The position numbers were made by a program, and so were the translations under genes. The notes under the pieces are model-generated. The model saw nothing but the letters and a program-made list of their open reading frames with translations. It was not told where the DNA came from and ran no database searches. Shown piece after piece: positions 25,004 through 32,999 of a DNA stretch of 64,000 nucleotides (position 1 is the first letter of the stretch; every line of letters starts with the position of its first letter). Origin of the DNA: JAVVHH01 sp964613945 (GTDB lineage Bacteria; Pseudomonadota; Alphaproteobacteria; Acetobacterales; Acetobacteraceae); the NCBI GenBank assembly GCA_964613945.1, contig CAZTJC010000009.1:65337-129336 (forward strand), in the 5' to 3' direction.

Positions 25004-25708
25004 ATGACCAACACGCAACCCGGCTCCGCCCTGCCGGACGAAATCGCCAAATTCAACCGTCTCGCGGCCGAATGGTGGGACCCGGCGGGTCCCATGGCGC
25101 CGCTGCACGCGATGAATCCGCTACGCACCGGCTGGGTCGACGAACGCATCCCGGAACGCGGCCGCCTGCTCGACGTCGGCTGCGGCGCCGGCCTGGCCGC
25201 GGAGGCGTTCGCGCGGATGGGTTACGACGTGCTGGGGATCGATGCGGCCGCCGACCCGATCATGGCGGCCACGGCGCATGCCGAAGGTGCCGGGCTGAAC
25301 CTGGCCTACCGGGTCGCAACGGCGGAGGCGCTGCTGGCCGAAGGGGCGCGTTTCCCGGTCATAACGGCGCTGGAGGTGGTCGAGCACGTGGCAAATCCTG
25401 CCCAATTTCTCGCCCTGTTGTCCGGTCTGCTCGAGCCCGGTGGTTCCCTGTTCATCTCGACGTTGAACCGCACGCTTCGCTCGCTCGCCGTGGGCAAGAT
25501 CGGCGCGGAGTACATCGCGCGCTTGCTGCCTACCGGCACACACGAGTGGCAACGCTTCATCACGCCGGCCGAACTGGACCGTGCCGCACGTTCCGCCGGG
25601 CTGCGGCTGGTGGCGACACGCGGCATGAGCTACGACCTGCGCAAGCGCGCTTGGCACGGCTCGGCCGATCTCTCGGTCAACTATCTGGCGATGCTGAGGC
25701 GCAGCTAG
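25004..25708 (+). CDS. ubiG: Ubiquinone biosynthesis O-methyltransferase
   Basis: A 234-residue SAM methyltransferase that makes both O-methylations of ubiquinone synthesis. EIAKFNRLAAEWWDPAGPMAPLH and LHAMNPLRTGWVDERI are diagnostic, SAM motif I is LLDVGCGAGLAAEA, and EVVEHVANP and FISTLNRTLRS are the later motifs. It is divergent from lysC, a standard alphaproteobacterial arrangement. Its stop shares CTAG with the stop of the Lrp gene. Confidence 0.96.
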   Translation: MTNTQPGSALPDEIAKFNRLAAEWWDPAGPMAPLHAMNPLRTGWVDERIPERGRLLDVGCGAGLAAEAFARMGYDVLGIDAAADPIMAATAHAEGAGLNLAYRVATAEALLAEGARFPVITALEVVEHVANPAQFLALLSGLLEPGGSLFISTLNRTLRSLAVGKIGAEYIARLLPTGTHEWQRFITPAELDRAARSAGLRLVATRGMSYDLRKRAWHGSADLSVNYLAMLRRS

Positions 25709-26166
25709 CGCGCGTAATCGAGCGGCAGCGCCGTGGTGGATTTGATCGTCTCCATCGCGAAGCTGGCGCTGACGTCGTTCAGGTCGATCCGCTCGATCAA
25801 TCGCTTGTAGACGCGGTCATAGCCCGCGATGTCGGGCACGACGATGTGCAGCAGGTAATCCACCTCGCCCGCCATCCGGTAGAAACCGACCACCTCGGGC
25901 AGCGCCATGACGGTCGCGGTGAACGTCTCCGCCCACTCCTTCTTGTGCTGGCTGGTCCGCACGCTGACGAACACGTCGACGCCCAGGTTGATCGCCTTGG
26001 CATCCAGCAAGGCGACGCGGGCGCGAATCACGCCCTCGTTGGTCAATCTTTGAACCCGGCGCCAACACGGCGACGGCGAGAGCCCGGTTTTCTCCGCCAA
26101 CTCGGCCAGCGGCAACGACGCATCCCGCTGAAGCCAGTAGAGAATCCGTCGATCGGCATCGTCCAT
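25705..26166 (-). CDS. Lrp/AsnC family transcriptional regulator
   Basis: A 153-residue leucine-responsive-type regulator. An N-terminal helix-turn-helix (residues about 4-52, LPLAELAEKTGLSPSPCWRRVQRL) precedes the RAM/ACT ligand domain (LGVDVFVSVRT, EVVGFYRMAGEVDYLLHIVV). Family members form dimers to octamers that bind amino acids. It is divergent from the DUF6356 gene across an A/T-rich 129-base space, which is a probable site of autoregulation. Confidence 0.94.
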   Translation of the reverse strand: MDDADRRILYWLQRDASLPLAELAEKTGLSPSPCWRRVQRLTNEGVIRARVALLDAKAINLGVDVFVSVRTSQHKKEWAETFTATVMALPEVVGFYRMAGEVDYLLHIVVPDIAGYDRVYKRLIERIDLNDVSASFAMETIKSTTALPLDYAR

Positions 26167-26295
26167 GCAGAGATTTACCGCAAAATGCGCCCAAAGCGGA
26201 ATAGATTACCCGGCAATGCCGAAAGTTTCCCCAAAAACGACATCAATTTGCAAAGCGTCGTTGGCATGCTTCGACCGTCAGCACGGAGCAGGACC
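26167..26295. promoter_or_regulatory. Divergent promoter region, Lrp gene and DUF6356 gene
   Basis: This 129-base space is visibly richer in A/T than its surroundings (runs such as GTTTCCCCAAAAACGACATC). It must hold the promoters of both divergent genes, and Lrp-type proteins usually bind such A/T-rich tracts next to their own genes. I could not fix -35 and -10 boxes with confidence. Confidence 0.35.
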
Positions 26296-26520
26296 ATGGA
26301 CGTTTCTTTCACCAAGCACCCGGAAGCCGTCGGCGAGACCTACGGCGAGCATTTCATGGTCGCGTCCAGCTTCGGCACCGCGATGATCCTCGGCGGGCTC
26401 GCCTGCATGGTTCACGGCATCCTACCGTTCCTGTTCACCAGCACGGGGTCACAGACGGTGAAGCGGCTGCATGACCGGATGGTCGTCTCCCGTCACCGGG
26501 CTGCCGCAGCAACGGCATAG
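26296..26520 (+). CDS. DUF6356-type small membrane protein (74 residues)
   Basis: A 74-residue protein reading MDVSFTKHPEAVGETYGEHF, then MVASSFGTAMILGGLACMVHGILPFLFTS as one hydrophobic region, then a basic tail (KRLHDRMVVSRHRAA). I recognise the pattern HPxxVGExYxEH plus a Cys/His-containing membrane stretch as DUF6356, a family of unknown function. AGGA lies just ahead of the ATG. It is controlled from the same intergenic space as the Lrp regulator, which suggests that Lrp may regulate it. It abuts the convergent DUF1178 gene with no gap. Confidence 0.8.
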   Translation: MDVSFTKHPEAVGETYGEHFMVASSFGTAMILGGLACMVHGILPFLFTSTGSQTVKRLHDRMVVSRHRAAAATA

Positions 26521-26976
26521 TCAGCCATCGGCGCGCGGAACCCAGGGGATCCGCGCGACATCGATGCCCTCATCGGCCAGCGCCTCGGCCTGCTCGGCGG
26601 TCGATTCGCCGTAGATGTTGCGCTTGTCGCTCTCGCCGCGGTGGATGCGACGGGCTTCGTCGGCGAAGTCAGGCCCGACGTAGTCGCTGGTCCGCTCGAT
26701 CTCGGCCCTGACGCGCTGCAAGGCGGCGCGCATCTGGTCGGGCAACCCGGCCGCAGTCTTCTCGATCGGCGGCTTCGGAGCTTCGACTTCGGCAACGGCT
26801 TTGGTGCGGCCCTTGCGCGGGATCGCCGGCGCCATCAGCGCCCGCGACACGGCGCTGTCACCGCATTCGGGGCACGTCACCAGGCCCATCCCGGCCTGAG
26901 TGTCGAAGGTGGCACTGTCCTTGAACCAGCCTTCGAACTTGTGCTCTGCCCCGCAGATCAGCGTGTAGTGGATCAG
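26521..26976 (-). CDS. DUF1178 family protein with non-standard start codon
   Basis: About 151 residues. The family N-terminus is fully readable (IHYTLICGAEHKFEGWFKDS, then CPECGDSAV), with two cysteine clusters suggestive of zinc. However, the frame contains no ATG, GTG or TTG between its upstream stop at 27007-27009 and the codon for Met at 26889. Starting at 26889 would delete the first Cys and the conserved EGWFKDSATFD. I therefore place the start at CTG 26976, two bases before the grxC stop codon. ATC 26973 is an alternative. Function of the family is unknown. It is read with grxC and comF. Confidence 0.75.
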   Translation of the reverse strand: MIHYTLICGAEHKFEGWFKDSATFDTQAGMGLVTCPECGDSAVSRALMAPAIPRKGRTKAVAEVEAPKPPIEKTAAGLPDQMRAALQRVRAEIERTSDYVGPDFADEARRIHRGESDKRNIYGESTAEQAEALADEGIDVARIPWVPRADG

Positions 26977-26978
26977 CG

Positions 26979-27233
26979 TCAGGCCGCCTTGAGCAACGGG
27001 TCGAGCTTACCCGCCCGATCCAACGCGACCAGGTCGTCGCAACCGCCAATCAACTGCCCGTCGATGAAGATTTGCGGCACGGAGGTGCGGCCGGACCGGC
27101 GCACCGCCTCCGCCCGATCCGGTGAACCGTTCGGCGCGTTGATCTCTTTGTACTCGGCCCTCTTGCGGTCGAGCAGCGCCAGCGCACGCTCGCAGTAGGG
27201 ACACCAGGGCTGGGTGTAGATCTCGATGGTCAT
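26979..27233 (-). CDS. grxC: Glutaredoxin 3
   Basis: An 84-residue dithiol glutaredoxin with the active site CPYC in TQPWCPYCERA, the cis-Pro in TSVPQIFIDG and the GSH-binding GGCDDL. It reduces protein disulfides and mixed disulfides with glutathione. The ATG at 27233 starts the fold. It lies downstream of comF and runs into DUF1178. In many alphaproteobacteria a carbon-nitrogen hydrolase gene sits between grxC and DUF1178, and none is present here. Confidence 0.96.
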   Translation of the reverse strand: MTIEIYTQPWCPYCERALALLDRKRAEYKEINAPNGSPDRAEAVRRSGRTSVPQIFIDGQLIGGCDDLVALDRAGKLDPLLKAA

Positions 27234-27273
27234 GACGGAAAGATTTTGGCAGGCCTGGTCGCCTCTGCAAGGG

Positions 27274-28038
27274 TCAGCCATCCCAATGCTGCGATCGCAC
27301 CCGCGCGGCCGCCAGCACGTCGACCCGGCTAGCGCCCGCGGCAAGCAGCGCCGCCACGCAGGCCCGCGCCGTGGCCCCGGACGTCAGCACGTCGTCGATC
27401 AGCAGCAGGCGGGCGCCGTCGATCGCCGGGCGCCGGGTCGCGCGAACGGCGATGGCGGCCTCCATCTCGGCGCTGCGCCGCGCCGGCGACATCTCGGCCA
27501 GCGGGCTCGTCGGCCGGACCCGGCGCAACCCATCCAGCAATGCCGGCCGCCCGCTCAGGCGTGACAGGGCACGGGCCAGCAGCGCCGCCTGATTGTACCG
27601 GCGCGACAGCATCCGGCTGCGATGCAGCGGCACCGGGACCAGCCAATCCGCCTCGCGTAGCAGCAACGCCCCCGCCCGTGCCATCATCGCGGCCAGCGCG
27701 CGGGCGTTCTCGACCCGGTCACCATATTTGAACGGCAGGATCAACCGCTTGGCCTGCGCGTCGTAGCGCAGCGCCGCACGCGCCTCTCCCCAGGGCGGCG
27801 GGTCCGCCAGGCAATTCGGGCAGGTGCCCGAGTGGCCACCGCGTTCCACGGTCTCGAACGGCACGCCGCAGCGGGTGCAGCAGGGCGCGGTGATGAAATG
27901 CGTCTGCTCGAAGCACCCCGGGCAGAACTGGCCCGGCGCGCCGACCGGCTGATCGCAGGTCAAGCAATGCGGCGGCAGCAACAGGTCGAGCGCGAACCTG
28001 GTGGCCCGTCGTGCCGCGACCTCGAGGACGGCGCGCAT
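27274..28038 (-). CDS. ComF family phosphoribosyltransferase-like protein
   Basis: A 254-residue protein. An N-terminal double-zinc-ribbon region has CLTCDQPV, FCPGCF, CCTRCG and CPNC pairs. The C-terminal half is a type I phosphoribosyltransferase fold with the PRPP loop LLLIDDVLTSGATARA. ComF proteins take part in DNA uptake in competent species. In alphaproteobacteria the gene is conserved next to grxC without a proven role. It is divergent from the methyltransferase gene. Confidence 0.92.
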   Translation of the reverse strand: MRAVLEVAARRATRFALDLLLPPHCLTCDQPVGAPGQFCPGCFEQTHFITAPCCTRCGVPFETVERGGHSGTCPNCLADPPPWGEARAALRYDAQAKRLILPFKYGDRVENARALAAMMARAGALLLREADWLVPVPLHRSRMLSRRYNQAALLARALSRLSGRPALLDGLRRVRPTSPLAEMSPARRSAEMEAAIAVRATRRPAIDGARLLLIDDVLTSGATARACVAALLAAGASRVDVLAAARVRSQHWDG

Positions 28039-28121
28039 GTCGCTCTCCGCAGATGTTAGTCTCAGGCTAATCCGTTGCGGCAGCCCTGGTCAAAGCATGG
28101 GCGCGACGGCACATGCGTCTG

Positions 28122-28898
28122 ATGTCGGCTCCACAGATCTTTGACCGCCGCGCCGTGCGGCTTCACCGCGACCGGGCGGCCGGGTTGGTGGGCCGGGTGC
28201 TGCCGGTGCTGGAGGAATGCGCCGAACGGCTGCTCGACCGGCTCGACGACACCAAGCGGGTATTCGGCCAGGCGTTGGACCTCGGTGGCCGCGGCGTCGT
28301 CACGCCGATCCTACGCAGTCGTGGCATCGAGGTGGTCAGCGCGGATCTGTCGGCGCGGATGGCGGCGCTCAACGGTGGGGCCTGCGTCGCCGCGGACGAG
28401 GAATGGTTGCCGTTCAAGCCGGCGAGTTTCGACCTGGTCGTTGCGAGCCTATCGCTGCATTGGGTCAACGACCTGCCTGGGGCGCTGATCCAGATCCGCC
28501 AGGTGTTGCGGCCGGACGGGTTGTTCCTCGCGAGCCTGCCCGCCCTGGGCACGCTGGGCGAGTTGCGCACGGCGCTGACGGAGGCGGAGGCGGCGCTGGG
28601 CGGCGTGTCGCCGCGGGTGTCGCCGTTTCCGGAACTGCGCGATCTGGCGAGTTTAATGGGTCGAGCCGGGTTCGCCGTGCCGGTGGCCGATGTCGAGGAT
28701 ATCGCCCTCTCCTACGCCGACCCGCTCGCATTGTTGCGCGACCTGCAGGCGGCCGGGGAGACCAATGCCGTCAGCCAGCGCGATCGGCGGCGGCCCAAGG
28801 CGGCGCTGTTCGCCGCCGCGGCCAGCGCAATGATGGGCGCGGACGGGCGCTGCCCCGTGACACTCAAACTTGGAACAATGACGGGATGGGCGAGTTGA
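28122..28898 (+). CDS. SAM-dependent methyltransferase, BioC/NDUFAF5-like
   Basis: A 258-residue class I methyltransferase-fold protein. The N-terminus PQIFDRRAVRLHRDRAA and the LHWVNDLPGALIQIRQVLRPDG block match the alphaproteobacterial relatives of mitochondrial NDUFAF5 (an arginine hydroxylase for complex I) and of BioC. The SAM loop QALDLGGRGVVTPIL is weak, with a Gly-Arg-Gly where methyltransferases have GxGxG, which fits the hydroxylase branch. I use the second ATG, since the conserved sequence begins MSAPQIFDRR. It lies opposite comF, a common arrangement. Confidence 0.85.
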   Translation: MSAPQIFDRRAVRLHRDRAAGLVGRVLPVLEECAERLLDRLDDTKRVFGQALDLGGRGVVTPILRSRGIEVVSADLSARMAALNGGACVAADEEWLPFKPASFDLVVASLSLHWVNDLPGALIQIRQVLRPDGLFLASLPALGTLGELRTALTEAEAALGGVSPRVSPFPELRDLASLMGRAGFAVPVADVEDIALSYADPLALLRDLQAAGETNAVSQRDRRRPKAALFAAAASAMMGADGRCPVTLKLGTMTGWAS

Positions 28899-28942
28899 AC
28901 ACCAACACCGGGATGGTCTACGTGAGCGCCGGGGAGATCAGG

Positions 28943-29248
28943 ATGACCGATCAAGATCTGAGGCCACGGCTCAACACCGTTCTGGAGACGCAGCGACCGC
29001 GCCTGCACAAGGTCGTTCTGGTCAATGACGACTACACGCCGCGCGACTTTGTGGTGAAGGTGCTGAAGGGCGAGTTCCGGCTCACCGACAGCCAAGCCCA
29101 CAAGGTGATGATGACGGCGCACCAGAAAGGCGTCTGCGTGGTCGGGGTGTTCACCAAGGAGATCGCCGAGAGCAAGGCGACCAACGCGACCGACGAGGCG
29201 CGCAAGAAGGGCTTCCCCCTGCTGCTCACCACCGAACCGGAAGAGTAG
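28943..29248 (+). CDS. clpS: ATP-dependent Clp protease adaptor ClpS
   Basis: A 101-residue adaptor that carries N-degron substrates to ClpAP. KVVLVNDDYTPRDFVV, the helix HKVMMTAHQKGVCVVGVFTKEIAE and the binding-pocket NDD are all present. The ATG at 28943 has GGGGAG ahead. An in-frame ATG at 28886 would overlap the methyltransferase gene and add 19 residues. clpA does not follow: the next gene is convergent moaA. Confidence 0.94.
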   Translation: MTDQDLRPRLNTVLETQRPRLHKVVLVNDDYTPRDFVVKVLKGEFRLTDSQAHKVMMTAHQKGVCVVGVFTKEIAESKATNATDEARKKGFPLLLTTEPEE

Positions 29249-29252
29249 CCCC

Positions 29253-30239
29253 TTACCCTCCGGTCAGGCTCATGTGCCGACTGACCGACGGCGTGTTGTC
29301 GCGGCGGTCGATGATGAAGTCATGTCCCTTCGGCTTGCGCTTGATCGCCTCGATGATCGCGCCGTCCAGTTCGCCGTCCGTCGCCCCGTCGCGCATGATG
29401 GCGCGCAGGTCGGCCGCGTCGTCCTGCCCGAGGCACATGTAGAGCGTACCGGTGCAGGTCAGGCGTACCCGATTGCAGCTCTCGCAGAAATTGTGAGTCA
29501 TGGGCGTAATGAAGCCAACGCGGGCGCCTGTCTCAGCGACGTCGAAGTAACGAGCGGGACCACCGGTCTTGAACGACGTTTCGTTGAGCGTGAAACGCTG
29601 CCGTAGCCGCGAGCGGACGATGGAGAGCGGCAGGTACTGGTCGGTGCGATCACCGCTGATGTCGCCCATCGGCATGGTCTCGATGAGGCACAGATCGTGG
29701 CCATGGGCCCCGCACCAGGCCAACATGTCGCCGATCTCGTCCTCGTTCTCGCCCCGCAACGCCACCGCGTTGATCTTGACGTGCATCCCGGCCGATTGCG
29801 CGGCGTCGATGCCGCCGAGCACCTGATCGAGCTTGCCCCAGCGCGTGATGCGGGTGAACCGTTCGGGGTCCAGGGTATCGAGGCTGACGTTGATGCGCTT
29901 GACCCCGGCCGCGGCCAGGTCGGTGGCGTATTTGGACAGCTGAGTGCCGTTGGTGGTCAGCGTTAGCTCGTCGAGATCGTCACCGAGCCGGTTGCCGAGG
30001 CTGCGGAACAGTTTCATCACGTCGCGCCGCACCAGCGGCTCGCCGCCGGTGATGCGCAGCTTACGGACGCCCTGACGGATGAACGCCGAGCACAGCCGGT
30101 CCAGTTCCTCGAGCGATAGCACGTCCTTGCGCGGCAGGAAGGTCATCTCCTCAGCCATGCAGTACACGCACCGCAAGTCGCAGCGGTCGGTGACGGAGAC
30201 GCGCAGGTAGGTAATGCCGCGGCCGAACGGATCGATCAT
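29253..30239 (-). CDS. moaA: GTP 3',8-cyclase (molybdopterin synthesis)
   Basis: A 328-residue radical SAM enzyme, first step of molybdopterin. The N-terminal cluster CDLRCVYC and the C-terminal cluster CESCNRVRLTCTGTLYMC are intact, as is the terminal Gly-Gly (SLTGG) that donates in trans to the GTP site. RITGGEPLVRRD is the SAM-binding segment. The ATG at 30239 lacks a Shine-Dalgarno sequence. A GTG at 30278, just before the DUF3553 stop, is a possible longer start. No other moa or moe gene is in the window. Confidence 0.94.
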   Translation of the reverse strand: MIDPFGRGITYLRVSVTDRCDLRCVYCMAEEMTFLPRKDVLSLEELDRLCSAFIRQGVRKLRITGGEPLVRRDVMKLFRSLGNRLGDDLDELTLTTNGTQLSKYATDLAAAGVKRINVSLDTLDPERFTRITRWGKLDQVLGGIDAAQSAGMHVKINAVALRGENEDEIGDMLAWCGAHGHDLCLIETMPMGDISGDRTDQYLPLSIVRSRLRQRFTLNETSFKTGGPARYFDVAETGARVGFITPMTHNFCESCNRVRLTCTGTLYMCLGQDDAADLRAIMRDGATDGELDGAIIEAIKRKPKGHDFIIDRRDNTPSVSRHMSLTGG

Positions 30240-30279
30240 GTCACTGAAATCGTGAACGCGTGACGAAGGTTCAACCACC

Positions 30280-30462
30280 TCATGCGTCGTCCTCAACGAT
30301 CGTGAGCGACACGGCGGCCACATTGACCAGCACCTTGCCGACATTCTCGAAATTCACCGTCACTCGCTGATCGACGACCGATTGCACCTGCCCGATGCCC
30401 CAGCCGGGCTCGGCGGGATGGCTGACGCGCTGGCCAGGCTCGTATTCGGTGCGGGGGCGCAT
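30280..30462 (-). CDS. DUF3553 domain protein (60 residues)
   Basis: A 60-residue protein, nearly all one domain: EPGQRVSHPAEPGWGIGQVQ, then VTVNFENVGKVLVN and VSLTIVED. The SH3-like strand pattern is the same as the DUF3553 segment found at the end of some UvrD-type helicases, here free-standing. Start ATG at 30462 is three bases after the stop of the PLP enzyme gene. Role unknown. Co-transcription with moaA is likely. Confidence 0.82.
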   Translation of the reverse strand: MRPRTEYEPGQRVSHPAEPGWGIGQVQSVVDQRVTVNFENVGKVLVNVAAVSLTIVEDDA

Positions 30463-30464
30463 CG

Positions 30465-31547
30465 CTAGGTGAACGCTCCCCGGGCCGCGACAGGCCACAC
30501 GCACTCGACCCGGCCACCACGCAGGCCGACATACCAGTCGAAGCGGTCCACCGTCGGGTCGCAATGTCCAGGCACCAGACGGATCTTCTCGCCATGATGC
30601 ACGCCGGCCCCCTCGGTCCATTCGAGCTTGCCGTGCTCGTCCGACGCACCGGTGTACGCAACCCCGTCGCGCTGCCAGACCAGCGGCATGCCGCTATCGA
30701 TCGCCACCGCCTTGTGCCCCGCATCCACGGCGGCGAGCCCGGACCGGGCCTGGCTCATCACGGTCGCGAGCACAAACAACGCATGCTGGAACCCGGCGGA
30801 CTGGCCACCACCGTTGCGCGCGTAATCCGCGTCCATGAAGCAATAGCTGCCAGCTTGGATCTCGTTATACAGGCCGGTAGCGGACTCATGTTCGAACGTG
30901 CCGGTCCCTGCCCCGCCGATGATGTCGCAGCCCAGCCCTTGCTGACGCAGTTGCTCAACCGTGCGGCGCACCCCATCCGTGGCCGACGCAATGGCCGCCG
31001 TACGCTCCTCCGTTGTCCGAAGATGCTGCGCCGATCCGTGATAGGCCTGCAGCCCGGCGAACCGCAGGTGTTTCGACCCGGCGATCAGGCCGGCCAACGC
31101 CACCGCTTCCGGGCCCGGCTGCACACCGCAACGGTTCGAGCCGACATCGATCTCGACCAGCACCGGCAAGCGCACGCCCGCCGCCTCGGCGGCTGCCTCG
31201 ATCCGCGCCACGTTGCCAGCCTCGTCGGCGCACACCGCGACGTGGGCGATGCGCGCCAGCGCCGCCAGGCGGGCCAGTTTACCATCGCCGACAACCTGGT
31301 TGCTGACCAAGATGTCCGGCACGCCACCCCAGGCCAACACCTCGGCCTCACCGACCTTCTGAACGCACTGCCCCACAGCGCCGGCGCGCATCTGCAGATG
31401 CGCGATGACGGGCGATTTGTGCGTCTTGGCGTGCGCCCGCAGCCGGGTGCTCGTGGGCGCCAGCAGCGATTGCATCCGGGCCAGGTTGTGCTCGAACGCG
31501 TCGAGATCCAGCAACAGCGCCGGCGTCTCGACCTCGTCTTCGCGCAT
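30465..31547 (-). CDS. D-threonine aldolase / D-serine dehydratase-like PLP enzyme
   Basis: A 360-residue fold-type III PLP enzyme with an alanine-racemase-like N-terminal barrel. The PLP lysine is in AHAKTHKSP, the phosphate-binding region in GGAGTGTFEHE, and the metal ligands in VPGHCDPTVDRFD near the C-terminus (His and Cys as in D-serine dehydratase and D-threonine aldolase). ETPALLLDLDAFEHNL is the usual beginning. It may cleave D-threonine or a 3-hydroxy-D-amino acid, or dehydrate D-serine. Sequence alone does not decide. It follows the phosphomannomutase gene by 32 bases. Confidence 0.87.
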   Translation of the reverse strand: MREDEVETPALLLDLDAFEHNLARMQSLLAPTSTRLRAHAKTHKSPVIAHLQMRAGAVGQCVQKVGEAEVLAWGGVPDILVSNQVVGDGKLARLAALARIAHVAVCADEAGNVARIEAAAEAAGVRLPVLVEIDVGSNRCGVQPGPEAVALAGLIAGSKHLRFAGLQAYHGSAQHLRTTEERTAAIASATDGVRRTVEQLRQQGLGCDIIGGAGTGTFEHESATGLYNEIQAGSYCFMDADYARNGGGQSAGFQHALFVLATVMSQARSGLAAVDAGHKAVAIDSGMPLVWQRDGVAYTGASDEHGKLEWTEGAGVHHGEKIRLVPGHCDPTVDRFDWYVGLRGGRVECVWPVAARGAFT

Positions 31548-31579
31548 GCCCGGTTGGGCGGGTGGAGCCTGCAGCAGCG

Positions 31580-32989
31580 TCAGTGCCCCGCGTTCTCGCC
31601 GGAGAAGTCCGGCGCTTCCAGGCCTGAGGCGGTCAGCTGTTCGACCAACGCCTGCTTGAGCCGCTCCAGCCCGGCATCGTCGTTGGCTTCGGCCCGCGCC
31701 ACCAGCACGGCCTGCGTGTTGCTCGCCCGCAGCAGCCACCAGCCATCGGCAGTCTGCACCCGCACGCCGTCGATGTCGTTGACGTTGGCACCCTGCTCGC
31801 GTAGCCGGCCGGCAACCTCCTCGATGACCTCAAACTTGCGGACGTCGTCGCAGTTGAAGCGCAGCTCGGGGGTGTTGACGACGTGCGGCAAGGACCGGGT
31901 CACGTCGGAAAGCTTGCCGCCCATGCGGGAGACGATGCCCATGAGGCGGATGGCGACATAGAGCGCGTCGTCGAAGCCGTACCATTTGTCGGCGTAGAAG
32001 ATGTGGCCGCTCATCTCGCCAGCGAAGGGAGCTCCGATCTCGGCCATCTTGGCCTTGATCAGACTGTGCCCGGTCTTGAACATCAGCGGCTTGCCGCCGG
32101 CCTTGTCGATCTCGTCGTAGAGCACCTGGCTCGCCTTGACGTCGGCGATGATGGTGGCGCCGGGATGCTCGCGCAGCACGTCGCGGGCGAGGACGACCAT
32201 GAGCTGGTCGCCGAGCAGCATGGTGCCCTCGTCGTCCACCGCGCCGACCCGGTCGGCATCGCCATCGAAGCCGATGCCGATGTCGGCCTCGTGCTTGCGC
32301 ACGGCGGCGATCAGCTGCTCCTGGTTCTTGGCGATGGTGGGGTCCGGATGATGGGCGGGGAAATTGCCGTCGATGATCGGGTTGAGCACAGTATGCTCGC
32401 CGGGCAGCTTCTTGAGCAGCCGTTCCAGCACCTCGCCCGCCGCACCGTTGGCGGAATCCCACACCACACGCAGCTTGCGCTCGCCACCGTCGTAATCCTG
32501 GATCAGGCGGTCGACATACTTGTCCGCCACGTCGATATCGCGCTCGGAGCCCTGGGCCTCGTCCACGACATCGCCGGCCCCGGCGATCTGGCCCAGCTTC
32601 TGGATCTCGGCGCCGAAGAAGGCCTTCTTGCCCAGCATCATCTTAAAGCCGTTGTAGTTCGGCGGGTTATGGCTGCCCGTCACCATCACCGCGCCGTCGG
32701 TCTCGAGCGTGGTGGCGGCAAAATACAGCATCGGCGTCGGCCCGCGGCCCACTTTGAGGACCTCCATGCCGCTGGCCATCAGCCCCTTGATCAGCGCGGC
32801 CGACAGGTGCGGCGACGACAACCGGCCATCATAGCCGACCGCGACAGTCTTGCCTCCGGCGCGGGCGACCACCGTGCCGAAGCTGCGGCCGATGGCGAAC
32901 GCATCGGCGTCATGCAGCGTGCTGCCGACCACGCCGCGGATGTCGTATTCGCGCAGGCTGGTGGCGTCGAAATCATGCTTGAAAGCCAT
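31580..32989 (-). CDS. Phosphomannomutase/phosphoglucomutase
   Basis: A 469-residue alpha-D-phosphohexomutase of the AlgC/ManB type. The phosphoserine loop is VTGSHNPPNYNGFKM, the Mg loop is GFDGDADRVG, the sugar loop lies near FAGEMSGHIFY, and the phosphate-binding region is in VRVQTADGWWLLRASNTQ. It supplies mannose-1-phosphate or glucose-1-phosphate for surface polysaccharide and sugar nucleotides. The adjacent galU, eleven bases upstream, uses glucose-1-phosphate, so the pair forms a UDP-glucose route. Confidence 0.94.
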   Translation of the reverse strand: MAFKHDFDATSLREYDIRGVVGSTLHDADAFAIGRSFGTVVARAGGKTVAVGYDGRLSSPHLSAALIKGLMASGMEVLKVGRGPTPMLYFAATTLETDGAVMVTGSHNPPNYNGFKMMLGKKAFFGAEIQKLGQIAGAGDVVDEAQGSERDIDVADKYVDRLIQDYDGGERKLRVVWDSANGAAGEVLERLLKKLPGEHTVLNPIIDGNFPAHHPDPTIAKNQEQLIAAVRKHEADIGIGFDGDADRVGAVDDEGTMLLGDQLMVVLARDVLREHPGATIIADVKASQVLYDEIDKAGGKPLMFKTGHSLIKAKMAEIGAPFAGEMSGHIFYADKWYGFDDALYVAIRLMGIVSRMGGKLSDVTRSLPHVVNTPELRFNCDDVRKFEVIEEVAGRLREQGANVNDIDGVRVQTADGWWLLRASNTQAVLVARAEANDDAGLERLKQALVEQLTASGLEAPDFSGENAGH

Positions 32990-32999
32990 CGGGACGCCT

